A stretch of DNA of 64,000 bases, taken from positions 130,544,930 through 130,608,929 of the forward strand of contig NC_133123.1 in the NCBI RefSeq assembly GCF_033568475.1, given 5' to 3'. The translations under genes and the position numbers were made by a program. The DNA is from Henckelia pumila (lineage: Eukaryota > Streptophyta > Magnoliopsida > Lamiales > Gesneriaceae). Shown here in pieces: positions 35,238 through 48,263 of this stretch (position 1 is the first letter of the stretch; each line of letters starts with the position of its first letter). Under the pieces are notes generated by a model. It saw only the letters and a list, made by a program, of their open reading frames with translations. It searched no databases and was not told the origin of the DNA.

Positions 35238-37582
35238 ATGCATAGATATTTTAAAAGAAAAGAACCAGAAACAGATGAACAAAGCATTGGAGATGTTAGG
35301 ATTGAAGAATTTGATTTTTCACAACTACCGGCAGATCCTGAACTAAGAACTCCAATTTGTTCTTATAATGCTAATATTAGAGATCAAGTTCGAAGGACAT
35401 ATCTGCAAAAAGGTCCATGTCAACCTTCAGGTTATGAATTCCCAAAACGAAAATTTGGATTAAGCCAATTTAGACGATTTAATCCTTCATGGTTCAAGGA
35501 ATTTGGTGATTGGTTGGAGTATAGTATAGAAAAAGATGCAGCGTATTGTTTGTATTGTTATCTCTTCAAGACAACAAATGGAAAACAAGCAGGAGGAGAG
35601 GCTTTTGTTAGCGAAGGATTTACAAATTGGAAGGGTAAAGATAGGTTAAATATTCATGTTGGCCAACATGACAGTGAACATCATAAAGCTCGAATGAATT
35701 GTGAAGCTTTGATGAATCAAGATGAACACATTCAATCAATTTTGCACAAACAGTCAAAGCAAATAAAAAATGATTATCGTATCCGTCTCAATGCTTCGAT
35801 TGATTGTGTTAGAGTTTTGTTGCGACAAGGCCATTCATTTCGTGGTCATGATGAAACTGAAGGTTCTCTTAATCCAAGTAACTTTCTTATTCAATTGGAG
35901 TTTTTAGGTGCTCATAATAAAGAGATCAATGATGTGATATTGAAAAACGCTCCTAGAAATTGCAAATTAACATCACCTGGTATTCAAAAAGATATAGTGA
36001 ATGCTTGTGCTTGTGAAACGACTAATGTTATTATCAAAGATGTTGGCGAGTCATTGTTCTCAATTTTAGTTGATGAATCTCATGATGTGTCAACAAAGGA
36101 GCAAATGTCGGTTGTTTTGCGGTATGTGGATAGTAGTGGGCATGTAAATGAACGCTTTATTGGAATTGAGCATGTTACCAGTACTACAGCACTTTCACTT
36201 AAAGCTGCAATTGATAAGATGTTCTCTAGATATAATTTGAGCATGTCTAAGTTGAGAGGGCAGGGTTTTGATGGAGCGAGTAATATGCGGGGTAAATTTA
36301 ATGGTCTAAAAGCACTCATCTTAAAAGAGAACCCATGTGCATTTTATGTGCATTGTTTTGCACATCAGCTTCAACTAGCTCTTATAGCTGTGGCTAAGAA
36401 AAATCTTCCGATTTCTAATTTTTTTCGTGTTGTTGGTGATGTGGTAAATGTTGTTGGAGCATCCTGCAAAAGTTCTGATCTTCTTCGGGAGAAACATTCA
36501 GATTTTATTATTGAGGCATTGGAGCTGGGTGAGATTTCAAGTGGTCGGGGTCTTAATCAAGAAACTACCCTTCAACGTGCTAGGGATACACGTTGGGGGT
36601 CACATCACAATTCTTTGATCAGCTTAATTGCCATGTTCTCTGCTGTTACCAATGTGCTTGAAATTATTTCAGAAGATGATTTCAGTTTTCCTAATCAAAA
36701 AACTGAGGCATTTAATTTATTGGAGTCAATACTTTCATTTGATTTTGCATTCAATCTTTACTTGATGAAACATATCTTAGGGATTTCGAGTGAACTGGCG
36801 ATGACATTGCAAAAGAAAGATCAGGATATTGTGAATGCTATGGATTTGGTACAAGTATGCAAAAACCAACTCCAAAGGATGAGAGATGATGGTTGGGATT
36901 CATTTTTAGAAAAGGTTTAATGTTTTTGTGAGAAACATTACATTGATATTCTCAAAATGGATGGTATGTTCATACGTTGGGCACCTCGTGGTCGTCCACA
37001 ACGTAATCAACCAAAAGTGACAAATTTGCATCACTATCGTGTTGATTTATTCTATGGTGTTATTGATATGCAACTTCAAGAGTTAAATGAGAGGCAGGTA
37101 TGGAGTTACTATTATGTGTAGCTTGTTTGTGTCCACAAAACTCATTTTCGGCTTTTGAGAAGAAGAAATTGATACAACTAGCTGAGTTTTATCCACAAGA
37201 TTTCTCTAGAGTTGATCTCCTTAGACTTGATGATCAACTTGAAACTTATATATGTGATATGCGTTCGAACAAATCATTTCAAGGATTGAAAGTCCTTGGC
37301 GATCTTTCAGAGAAGTTAGTTATGTCAAAGAAAAACAAGGTTTATCCATTGGTTTATAAGCTTTTGACATTGGCATTAATTCTACCAGTTGCGACTGCAA
37401 GTGTAGAGAGAGTTTTTTCTGCTATGGGAATTGTGAAAGACAGGTTGTGCAATCGAATGGGTGATGAGTGGATGAATGATAGTCTCATTGTTTATGTGGA
37501 GAAAGAAATATTTCTAACAATTGATAATGAAACTATTATACAAAGGTTTCAAAATATGAAGACTCGAAAAGAACAATTGTAA
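35238..37582 (+). pseudogene. hAT transposase, ZMYM1/TTF-type, broken
   Basis: The first 560 codons are open: a TTF-type zinc-binding region (about residues 75-185, with YCLYCYLFK), then a DUF4371-like region and an RNase H-like core (SILVDESHDVSTKEQ; GQGFDGASNMRGK; FYVHCFAHQLQLAL). A TAA at 36918-36920 interrupts the frame. The protein continues in the same frame to about 37092, then shifts by one base into 37100-37582, which holds the hAT C-terminal dimerisation region (PVATASVERVFSAM). One stop plus one frameshift make it inactive unless bypassed. The plant relatives are annotated as zinc finger MYM-type protein 1-like. Confidence 0.85.
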
Positions 37583-37667
37583 GGTAATTATTTTATGGTG
37601 TTTTATGACCAGAATATTCTATTTTTTTTTATTTAATTATAGTATATTGTTGCCCACACTGAGCCAA

Positions 37668-37686
37668 GATCCTGGCTCCGCCCCTG
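37668..37686. repeat. Right terminal inverted-repeat-like end of the hAT element
   Basis: GATCCTGGCTCCGCCCCTG; its complement CAGGGGCGGAGCCAGGATC has the form seen at ends of ZMYM1-type hAT elements. The partner at the left end is not seen, so the element is truncated on that side. Confidence 0.45.
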
Positions 37687-37700
37687 GTAGCGAAGGTTCC

Positions 37701-38008
37701 TGTTAAGATTCGAGTTCGAGATCCTCAAGAAAGGAGAAAGATTGAGAAAAATTGTACAAAAGAGAGAAACGAATTTTGAGAATTTTATTTCTAATAATCC
37801 CTCATACATGTGTTTCTCAGTATTTATATATTTTTGCTATCTTTACACGTGTTTCTCCACCCATTAGTAACTTGCATATATTTCTATGTATTGACTTATT
37901 GACTCTTTCATTGACTAATTTGAAGTGGTTACATAATCCATTAATTTTCTAGGAAGACTTTTCAATCTCTTGCTCCTGGTCTTCTCTTCAGTGTCCATAT
38001 TCGTATCA
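37701..38008 (-). repeat. 3' LTR of the Reina-like element
   Basis: Starts TG and ends CA; near-identical to 42522-42829. The last roughly 30 codons of pol run into it. Confidence 0.9.
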
Positions 38009-41000
38009 TTACCCCCTGCATTAGAAAGCACCTTGTCCTCAAGGTGAAATTGAGGATAAGCTTGCTGAAAAGAAGTGATATCCTCCCAAGAAGTTTCCTC
38101 CAATGGTAAACCTTCCCACTGTACCAAGACTTGGGAAATCCAAGATTGGTTCTTCTTTATCTGCCGCACATTAAGGACTGCCAAAGGCGTAAGTAGTGGC
38201 TGATTGTCAACAGAAGATGAAGGAAGCTGTAACAGGTTAACACCCTCTGGATTGGGACACCATTTGAGAACCGACACATGGAAGATGGGGTGAATTTTGC
38301 TATGGCCAGGTAAAGCAAGCTTGTATGCAACAGGGCCCACACGCTTCAAAATTTAAAAGGGACCATAAAAGCATTTACTGAGTTTAGTAAATTTATGACC
38401 TGCAACAGAACTCTGCCGATGAGGTTGCAACCTAATATAACACCACTTCCCTTCCTCAAAATGGATCTCACGACGATGCTTATCCGCTTGCACCTTCATT
38501 CGTAACTGAGCTTTTTCCAGATTGGCTCGAAGAGAGCGCAATAGAGCCTCCCTGTCCTTCAAGCAATTATCCACAACCTCAACTGTAGAGGAATCCAGAA
38601 CATAAGAGGGCAGTGCAGGTGGAGATTTTCCAAACACCGCTTCAAAAGGAGACATTAAAATGGCAGAATGGAAACTAGTGTTGTAACATAATTCTGCCCA
38701 TGGTAAAAAAAAAAACCCATCGATTAGGAGTTTCCAACACAAAGCTGCGAAGATATTGCTCCAAACAACGATTTAAGACCTCCGTTTGACCATCGGATTG
38801 AGGATGATAGGCACTGGACATTTGCAAAGTAGTCCCACTGTTTTTAAACAATTCTTGCCAGAATCGGATTAAGAAAATAGGATCACGGTCGGACACAATA
38901 GACTTCGGAAATGAATGATGTTTAACCACAATGTCAGTAAACAAGGAAGCCACATGTTCCGCTGTAAAACGCTCTTTTAAAGTGCCAAAATGTGCGTACT
39001 TGGAGAGACGATCCACAACCACCAAGATTACAGAAAATCCATTAGACAGGGGTAGTCCAGTAATGAAATCCATGGATACATCCTCCCAAATGTTTTGAGG
39101 AATTGAAAGAGGTTGCAATAGCCCTGCAGCCTTATCCGTACTATACTTTGTCTGTTGACAAACATGACAACTAGACACATAATGCCGTACATCCCGATGC
39201 ATTTTGGGCCAATAGAAACAAGCAGCCAAACGCAAAAGAGTCTTCCAAACTCCGCCATGACCTGCCAAAGGTGTATTGTGGAACTCAAAAAGCACTTTGG
39301 GTTTTAAAGGAGATACAGGGTTAAGGCATAATCTGTGATGTTTGTAAAGAAGACCGGCTCGAAGCTGAAAGGAAGCAGAAGATGAACTAGAAGAGGCAGT
39401 GTTGGTGAGAAGAGACTGATAAAATGGGTCACCGCGGACTTCAGCTCGTAAGTCATCAAGGAAAGGAAAAATAGGGACTGTAAAAGCAAGAGCTGAAGAA
39501 GGACCGATGGGACGGGGAGAGAGAACTTCGAATTGACGAGATAATGCATCAGCAACCACGTTCATTTTCCCAGGTTTATATAGCACCTCAAAATCATAAC
39601 CCATAAGCTTAACAAGGTATTTTTGTTGATCTGGTGTATGGATAACTTGGGTCAGTATTTCTTTTAGGCTTTGGTGGTTGGTGATAATGGTAAAGTGATG
39701 ACCAAGTAAGTATTGGCGCCACTTGGTAACAGCATGAGTCACTGCTACGAGCTCACGAACATAGGTTGAGGCTTTGGCCAATTTGGGTTGTAGTTTTTTG
39801 CTACAATAAGCAATAGGGTGGTTGTCTTGCATAAGGACAGCACCGATTCCTGTCCCTGAAGCATCAGTTTGGATCTGAAATGGAAGAGAAAAATTGGGAA
39901 GTGCCAAAATAGGTGGGTGAATTAAGGCGAGTTTGAGTGAGTCAAAAGAATTTTGAGCGGCCATAGACCACCCGAATTGATCCTTTTTAAAAAGTTCAGT
40001 AAGAGGTGTTGCTAAAGATGCATAGCCCTTCACAAATTTTCTGTAATATCCCGTCAATCCCAAGAATCCCCGCAATGATTTTAGTGTGTTGGGACGGGGC
40101 CACTGTTGTATAGCAATCAATTTAAGGGGATCGGGTTTCACCCCTTGAGCATACACAACATGACCTAAATAGTCAATGGAAGTTTTGCCAAAAGAACACT
40201 TGGAACGTTTGGCAAAAAAAGAATTTTGTTGAAGGCAATTCAAAACTGTGGCCATATGTTCAAGGTGAAGACTCCAACTTGGACAGAAAATTAGGATATC
40301 ATCAAAGAAAACGATAACAAATTTACGAAGGTATGGTTTAAAAAGGTTATTCATGGAAGCTTGAAAGGTAGATGGAGCATTGGTAAGCCCAAAGGGCATG
40401 AAAACGAACTCATAGTGACCCTCATGAGTTCTAAAAGCTGTTTTAGGAATATCAGGTGGTTGAATACGAATTTGATGATATCCCGCTCGTAAATCTATTT
40501 TTGAAAAAATAGTAGCCCCTTGAAGTTCATCTAGTAGTTCATCAACAGTAGGAATAGGAAATTTATCCTTAACAGTGACCTGATTTAAAGCACGATAATC
40601 AACGCAAAAGCGCCAAGTGCCATCCTTTTTTTTAACTAATAAAACGGGAGACAAAAATGGGCTTTGACTAGGACGGATCAAGCCAGCTTGAAGCATTTCT
40701 GCCACAAGTTTCTCAATCTCGGATTTTTGGAAGTGTGGATATCTATAGGGTTTGACATTAACAGGTTTAGTATTTGGAAAAAGATGGATTTGGTGATCAA
40801 TTAAATGGTATGGGGGAAGTGCTGTTGGTTCTTCGAACACACCTTTATACAAGTCAAGCAAAGAGGAAAGCTCTTCTTTGTTAGAAACTACCTGTTGTAC
40901 TGGTTCCTCCGAAGCTGTCAAAGAAAGCAGCTGAAAGCATTCAGAAATACCGTCTGCCTTGACCAACTTACGAACTTGATGTAGTTGAAGTTGATCCCAC

Positions 41001-42496
41001 TGTAATAAAGGCTCACCCTGTAGCCTGAACAAGCGCTGCTCCCACATAAACTCCATATAAAGTTGTTGATAATCGAAGATAATGCGACCCAACAATTTCA
41101 GCCATTGCACCCCCAAAACTATATCAGCTCCTTGAATATTGAGCACATAGAAATCGATACAAAATAACTCCGAACCTAGCTGAATGCGCACTTGCGGACA
41201 ATAGCCTTGACAGTTCAAAGCCTGACCATTGCCAACCAAAAACTAAAAATGTGGTGAAGGACAGACTGGCAGTCTCAAAAAATTGGCAACACGTTCCTGT
41301 ATGAAATTATGGGTGCTCCCACTATCAATTAAAGTCTGAAGTTTCACCCCAGCAATCAACGCTTGAATTCTCAAAGTCTGAGGTGATAAATGTCCTGCCC
41401 TGGCATGAAGACTAATTTCCGGCACATAAGATCCATCCTCGTTATGTTCCAATATTGGTATGGACTCCTCATCCGGTCCGTCGGCTTCCTCCAGAATAAA
41501 GAAGGAAAGGCGACCTTTGCATTTGTGACCTATCGAAAATTTCTCATCACAATTATAACATAGACCTTTCTCACGACGTGCTTCCATTTCCACGGGAGAC
41601 AATTTCCTCATGATACCAGGAATTTTAGGTTTCTGATGCGAAGGGAGCAATGCAGAACTTGGAGTTGGGAGTAACGGTGGTAGAGGTGGAACTCTTGAAT
41701 TGCTTGTAGAATGATCAGATCTCGGATTCTCGCCCCAAAATTTTGAACTCCATTTAGCATCCAAAGACTTATCGTCAAACAACTTAGCGAGTCCCATAGC
41801 CTGAACCAGGGATTGCGGTTTATAAACTTGGATTTCCTTTCGTAACTCATTGCGTAACCCCGAAACAAAGCAACTGACAAGAGCATGTTCTGGAACCCCA
41901 GGAATCTTATTCACAAGTTGTTCAAACATATGTTGATACATGGCTAATGGCCCTGTTTGCATCAATTTTGCTAACTTGCCGAAAGAATCCTCGTACTATG
42001 AAGGACCGAAACGTTTTTCAACCGCAATAAAAAATTCACTCCAAGTCTCGCACAATTTATTTTTACTCATCCAATCAAACCAATCCAACGCAGCGCCATC
42101 TAGGTGAAACGAAGCAATCAAAAGTCGTTGTGTATCAGATGTGTTGTAGAAATCAAAATACCTCTGTATTCTGGAAATCCAGGCCAAGGCATTATCCCCG
42201 AAAAATCGAGGAACATCCAACCGCATTGTTCGTAACTGATTTCCCCAATCTAAAGGTGTATTTACCCCTGGAGCTTGCATATTTGAGTTATCCGATCCCG
42301 ACCCCGGCGGATCTGTGGTTGCATTTGCAGATTTATGCAGATGTTGCTCTACCTTTGCGTCTAGAGTTTGTAAGCCGATCGCGAGGTCCTTCAACGAGTT
42401 TGAGAGAATTTCCATATTGTGATTTTGTTTGTCTTGCGTCGCAGTGATTTTGGATAAAATTTCTTCAAATTTTGCAAGTCTCGTTCCTTCCGCCAT
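37915..42496 (-). pseudogene. gag-pol: gag-pol of the Reina-like element (three stops, one frameshift)
   Basis: Reading right to left, gag starts at 42496 (MAEGTRLAKF). A CCHC knuckle lies near 41555-41520 and protease (TLIDSGSTHNF) near 41340-41300. Reverse transcriptase (FFDDILIF near 40300), RNase H and integrase (CHVCQQ, SMDFI, SDRDP) follow, and then a chromodomain (VLVQWEGLPLEETSWE, about 38130-38080). Stops interrupt the frame at 41996-41998 (TAG), 41243-41245 (TAG) and 38353-38355 (TAA). A one-base shift occurs at the A run near 38706-38716. The stop at 37915-37917 lies inside the 3' LTR, so both the purine tract (38009-38019) and the LTR start are translated. Confidence 0.9.
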
Positions 42497-42521
42497 TGGA
42501 GAAAGTCGACGAGAGCACCAA

Positions 42522-42829
42522 TGTTAAGATTCGAGTTCGAGATCCTCAAGAAAGGAGAAAGATTGAGAAGAATTGTGAAAAAGAGTTAAACGAATTTTGA
42601 GAATTTTATTTCTGATAATCCCTCATTCATGTGTTTCTCAGTATTTATATATTTTTGCTATCTTTACACGTGTTTCTCCACCCACTAGTAACTTGCATAT
42701 ATTTCTATGTATTGACTTATTGACTCTTTCATTGACTAATTTGAAGTGGTTACATAATCCATTAATTTTCTAGGAAGACTTTTCAATCTCTTGCTCCTGG
42801 TCTTCTCTTTAGTGTCCATATTCGTATCA
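42522..42829 (-). repeat. 5' LTR of the Reina-like element
   Basis: Partner of 37701-38008. The next bases inward on the minus strand (TTGGTGCTCTCGTCGAC) are the presumed primer site; the tRNA is not identified. Confidence 0.88.
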
Positions 42830-43800
42830 GTTCATTTTTCGAATAATCCATGCATGAATGATAAAAACGAAAATTCAGTGAATGAAGTGAAAATTTAGGA
42901 TAGAAAGTAAACAAATAAAAGTTCGTTTTCGTAAAACTTGAAATCTAAATCACAAACTTTCAGTAAATGAATTAGCAAAAATTAATTAAGTAAACTAAAA
43001 TACAAATTTTAACGAAGACGGTACCATTAGTCATTAAATGAGGAAGGAGCCCGAAATTCGAAGCCGAATTGAAGACTCCATAGATGATGAAAATGAAAAA
43101 CAAAAGAGTGAAGCAACACAATGGACGAAAAATTTGCAACACAATCGTCTAAAGCAACCATCTGCAGCGAAAGTAACTAACCAATAGAGTCTGCATGCAT
43201 GCACTATTTTTATGATAAGATCATCTCAAAATATTTGGAAAAAAATTAATGGAGAGCCTTATCTAATACATACATGGTATTCGGTTGAAAAGAAGACATG
43301 AGAGAAAGTGATTTTTGGGATAAGTACTACAATTTGAAAATATTTGAAAAAGAAAAATTGAGAGCATTACCTGACAATCAGTCGAGAAAAAGAGGGAGTG
43401 AAGTGAATATGAAAATGAGAATGATCAGAGGGCAGACAAAACATGGGATTCAATTGGTGCAGTGGGCTTGGTTTTGACTTTTGAATTCATGAAATTTGGG
43501 GTCTTGAGTCACAATTTTATGTGTCTAAACATTAAATTGATCATTTCAGTTATTACAAGGGGCTTAAGCATTATTAAATAGTAAAAAAGTAAAGATATAT
43601 GATTGCAATGTACGTACTATTATGTTCATTGTTAAATTTTCATATCCATCTTTAAATCTTTATATGCATATTTAAATTTCTTTTATTGTATTCGATTTTA
43701 AATTTTAATTGTGAAATGTTTTTGTTTGGTTTCTGTATGGTTTATTAATTTGTTATCTGTTATTAGATATACTGAAATACTGATATAATATACATATTCA
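42830..43800. other. AT-rich flank
   Basis: No gene or named element recognised. Confidence 0.5.
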
Positions 43801-43803
43801 TGG

Positions 43804-45170
43804 TTGCAATTTTTCTCCAGATTAATGTCAACTTCTGAAAATTTGGACAACCAAAAAGATTTTGGCTGGAACTATGGGAAATTAATCAATCAAAAAGATA
43901 CTAATTCAGTGCAATGTGTTTTTTGTGGCAAAACTCTAAAGGGAGGAATTTTTCACCTCAAGCAACATCTTGCTGAAGGCCATTGAAATGCCAAAGCATG
44001 TCCAAAATGTCCTGAGCATGTTAGAATTGAAATTCAAGTTTACGTGTCCAAAACAAATAAGAAGTCGAGCAGCAAATGGACATGAATCCTTATTTTGATG
44101 AATTTGCTGAGCAATTGGAAAATTTGGAAGATGATGTGTTTCTTCCAATATCTCGAAAATAAAAACAACCAATGACAAATTCAACAGCGAGTTCTACCGC
44201 CAGCCCCTTTGTTTTCTCAAGTCAAAATACAAAGAGGGTTGGTTCACTTGATTATTTCTTTGTCATAAATATGGATCAAGTTGTGAATCAAGGAAAGCAA
44301 AAGGGAGCAAAAATTCAAAGAAATGTAATGAAGTTCAAAAAAGAGTGAGATTCTGTGGTACAACATTTTTGCCAAATGGATGTACGATGTAGGTGTAAAG
44401 TATGATAACTTTAAGGAATTTTGTAAAGCTGCAACTTATTGTACCATTGATTAGAAGCCACTTAATTACCATGAAGTTAGAGCAACTTATTTAAATAAAG
44501 AAATACCAAGTAAAAAACTCTTTTTTTTTTTTTTTAGAGAGTACGACTGTACGAGGCAGACTATAGAAAATATGGATGCTCACTGATGGCTGATTGGTGG
44601 ACTGATGGAAAAAATAGAAGTTCGATTAATTTTTTGGTGAACGGTCCAAAAGTGACAATATTTCTGGAATCTGTGGATGCCTCAGGATTTTCTCATACAG
44701 GTCTCAAGTTGTTTGAGTTATTTAAAAAGTATGTGGAGCAAATTGGTCCAAAAAATGTTGTTCAAGTGGTTATAGATAATGTCATTTCAGTAGGTATGAA
44801 ATGTGAATTCAAGTGGTTACTTTCTAATAATTACTAAATTTGTTACTTATAAGTAATAACATAAAATTTTAATATGCATGAAAGTATTTGATGTCTAGAT
44901 TTCAACACATATTCTGGAATCCACGTGCTGCCATTGTTTGGATTTAATGCTTGAAGATTTGTTCAAGATTCCAGCACTGAAGAAGGTTTATGAAAGGATA
45001 ATGATTGTGAATGGCTATATATACAATACGCCACGAGTCTTGGACATGATGAGAGAATTCACAGGTAAAAGAGAAATTATTAGGCCTGGGAAAACTCGAT
45101 TTGCCACTGTTTATGAAAGGGGAATGATGATGAATGACTATATATACAATCGCAAGATCGGAGCTTTCGA
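43804..45170 (+). pseudogene. hAT transposase remnant (BED finger and DUF659)
   Basis: Starts near 43827 (MSTSENLDNQKDFGWNYG). A BED-type zinc finger is visible (CVFCGKTLKGGIFHLKQHLAEGH), closed by TGA at 43984-43986. After a decayed stretch a DUF659-like segment appears at 44586-44837 (MADWWTDGKNRSSINFLVNGP, then FLESVDASG), then 44938-45170 holds HCLDLMLEDLFKIPALKKVYERI. Several stops, frameshifts and an internal duplication make it non-functional, and the hATC end is missing. Confidence 0.75.
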
Positions 45171-45420
45171 TCCATGCTTTCGATCTCTCCCCGCCAACCA
45201 CATGTCTTGCTTCTAGAGGCAGGAGTATATCGGAGCTTTCTATCCCACTTTGGAGCTTCCGATCTGACTGAAATTACTGCTTATGTAATATTCCGAACAA
45301 CTGGCACGTTCGGAGATTCCGATTCCTCTTCGGAGCTTCCGAACTCCCCAGAGTTTTCGAACCCAAAACTATGGCTCCGATCATTTCGGAGCTTCCGATC
45401 CTTTCCAAGCTCAAAGCTCT
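45160..45420. repeat. Imperfect TCGGAGCTTCCGATC-type repeats
   Basis: About eight degenerate copies of a near-palindromic 14-15 bp motif (TCGGAGCTTCCGA, with variants TTCGGAGATTCCGA and GGAGCTTTCGATC) at irregular spacing. The same motif occurs at about 54840-55150 and 55500-55930 inside an LTR, so this is probably a fragment of a related LTR. Confidence 0.5.
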
Positions 45421-46820
45421 AACGTACCATTCTTGATCGTTCTGGATCCATTCCTCAATTCCTTAAATCCATTTGAGGATTCTTTAATCATATTTTAACC
45501 ATAATTTAGGCATTTGATTAACTTAATGTGGAGACGGATTACTACATAAGCGGTTGATGATGCGAGTCTTTTTTGCAAGCAGTCGATACGAGTCTTCTTT
45601 GCAAGCTCGATACTTGTTGTACAATGAAAAAAGCGGTAAGTACTATAACAATGATGTATTGTTTTGTTATCACCAAAACTGAAAGATCCAACATATATAT
45701 ATCCTCGAAATGAAAAGTTTAGGATTTTTGGTTAATTGTGGATGAAATCATCTTATCTTATCTTAAAACTAAATAATATTTTCCCGTGCTAGATAATATA
45801 CTTATATACATCATCCGAGTGGAGATTGATTGCCGAGATAGTGTTTGTGGGTTAATGAGTGAAGTTGATTTGTAAAGTAAATATTATCTCTAAAACATTC
45901 CATGTAATATTGGGGAACGTAATCAAGAGGTGATGTGATCAAATTTTATCTACACACGAAGGAGAGTAGATGGCCAATTCTCGGAAATATGATTTATGAT
46001 TTTACTATTATTAATTTTATCATAATCATTAATACTTTATTATTATTTTCATAATAATATTATTTACTCAAAAACATAAAATATTTGTAATAAAGGAAAA
46101 AAAAATATGGGATATATTGTTCCCACATAGAGTATTTGAACGATAATTTGTACTTTAAAAACCAGTTTCCACGCACACTCGTTTATCGAGCTCGGTTGCG
46201 AGGGCCTGTAACCTAAGCGGGGGCTATAAAGTCGAGGAATTGATTGACTATAGGTGATCACCATCCTCCAAGGGTTTGAACGCCCTTGGCATGACTCCCT
46301 TGGAGACGGGTTTGACTGGATAGATATCAGCAACTGTTCCGCTTGACAGAGTAGCAGTGGTTATCATTAAAAAATTCCACAACCGAGCTTCATCGGTTAG
46401 TGCGAGGCCACTTACTCTCTAGATTGGTGTTCCCACCTCATTCCGAACCCCAACTTTTTTTGGCAAAATCGATCAACTGTTGTTTTGACTTTTTGTCTTA
46501 ATTAATCTTTGTTCTTGTCCATATATTATACATAATCCATCCATATATATTCCAGGAGCTTCGATACAATTCGTTGCTGGGAAGCTGATTGGATCTTCAT
46601 TACTTCTGTATAAGGTGCCTTCAAAGCAAAATTATAAATACGTAGACATAGATACAACTAAGTAAATTAAATCTCTAAAATATTAAATTATGTCATAAAT
46701 ACTTTTCTAATTTTAGATTATTATTGTTTCATCAAGATATATCTGCTTAGGCGAAGTATGCATATCAACGTAATCTTTCCACAGATTTGTATTATTCACA
46801 ATTTAATTCAGTCGGTGATT
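45421..46820. other. Unassigned intergenic or old-repeat DNA
   Basis: No gene recognised. A GC-richer segment at about 46138-46440 has no domain in any frame. It may be the body of an old element. Confidence 0.35.
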
Positions 46821-47204
46821 TGTTATGATCCAATTTGATTTTCTCGTTGCCCAAACCCAATGATTCAATCTATTTGGGTCTCATATTAATTCAATATTTA
46901 TTTGGTCACTTTATCAAGATACATAAATTCTTAAAAGCCCGTAAGAGGCTCAAGCACATGAAACTATCCGACTATCTATAAATAGCTCAAGTCCTTTCAT
47001 TATTAAAGTACGCTATCTATAGTCACATGTTCCAGTTCTCTATAACTTTTATTGGGCAAATACTGACTTGAGCGTCGGAGTATCTTCGCCGAGCAACCCC
47101 CGACGCCACTCACTTTTATAGTGACCCAGATTTCATTTTAAGATAATAATATGATAATAATGATTAAGGGTCCAGTCTAAAATGCTGAACTATTGAGCTG
47201 CTGA

Positions 47205-47455
47205 ATTGCAGCTAGGGAAATTCGAGTAGCTAGGAAAACATGAGCAGCTAGGGAATCTGCTGCTAGGGATTATACGGCTAGGGATTCTTTAGCTAGGGAG
47301 TTCTCTTTCTAGGGGTTCTACTGTTAGGGAATTCTCCTTCTAGGGATTCTACGGCTAGGTAATTCTGCTACTAGGGAATTCCGTTAATAAGGAAGTTTGA
47401 AAAGCTGCTAGGGAATTCCGAACTGCTATTAGGGAAGCCCGAACCCTTAAGGACA
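47205..47455 (+). repeat. GCTAGGGATTCT degenerate tandem repeat
   Basis: About twelve imperfect copies of a unit around 18-22 bp with core GCTAGGGAATTC or GCTAGGGATTCT. Confidence 0.65.
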
Positions 47456-48263
47456 GGCAGGCAGGTGCGTGGACGCTTGCATGAGTGACAGCTGGCGCCT
47501 AAACATGAGGTGTCAAAAATGGTAATGACTCAGCTCAAGCATTTGATACGTGGCATGCATACAGGAGCTCGGATGTCTCGACATCGGCTCGAGAATCCCG
47601 AACACCCCTGATATTTTCCTATAAATAGGGGGTCACAGATTCATTTCAAAACACATTTTTCAGAGTGAGACCATGCTCAAGTGAGGATATGAATCCCGAC
47701 CCGAACTACAATTTCCCGACCTGAACTAAGAGATCGAGAGATCCGACCCGAGCCAATATTGGAAAGACCTGAACTGATATTCCCGACCCGAACTGATATT
47801 CCCGACCCGAATTGAACTATATAGAGGGCACCTAAGCAGCATTTTCAAAGGGCTAACGTTGGACGAAGGCTTGGTACCTAGGTCCTGAATTGTACTCGAA
47901 CTAGCACGTAGGAGGTACGTACATATTGACTGAGATTGCCAACGAGTATACATGTTTATATGTTGCATTTACTTGGCATTATTATGTGGCATGATATATG
48001 TTTTATCGCTTTCTATATTCATATGTCATGTGCACATACACGTTGAGCCTGTACCTTGTTATACCCTGATTATAGAGCCGCTCAGCTCTATACTTGATAG
48101 TCTGTCATTGAGAGTACCGCGACGGCAGGGACATGTATGTCTGACTTCTCTGGTATTCTAGATGAGTGTGGTTGTACCCAGAGATTGATCCGTGAGGTTA
48201 CAACACTCATGTGGCGCCTGTACTGAGTATGACTTATCAGATGACCCTTTTACCAGTCATCAC

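Larger units (their letters stand above)
37701..42829 (-). mobile_element. Ty3 chromovirus, Reina-like (5.1 kb)
   Basis: 308-bp LTRs at 37701-38008 and 42522-42829 (TGTTAAGATT...GTATCA) enclose a gag-pol on the minus strand. Flanks are GTTCC and GTTCA, a 5-bp duplication with one change. Short LTRs, a single gag-pol frame and a C-terminal chromodomain fit the Reina clade. It inserted 14 bp beyond the hAT end. Confidence 0.9.

Noticed and set aside
42130..42447. 105-codon plus-strand frame
   Set aside because: Lies opposite gag of the Reina-like element; shadow.
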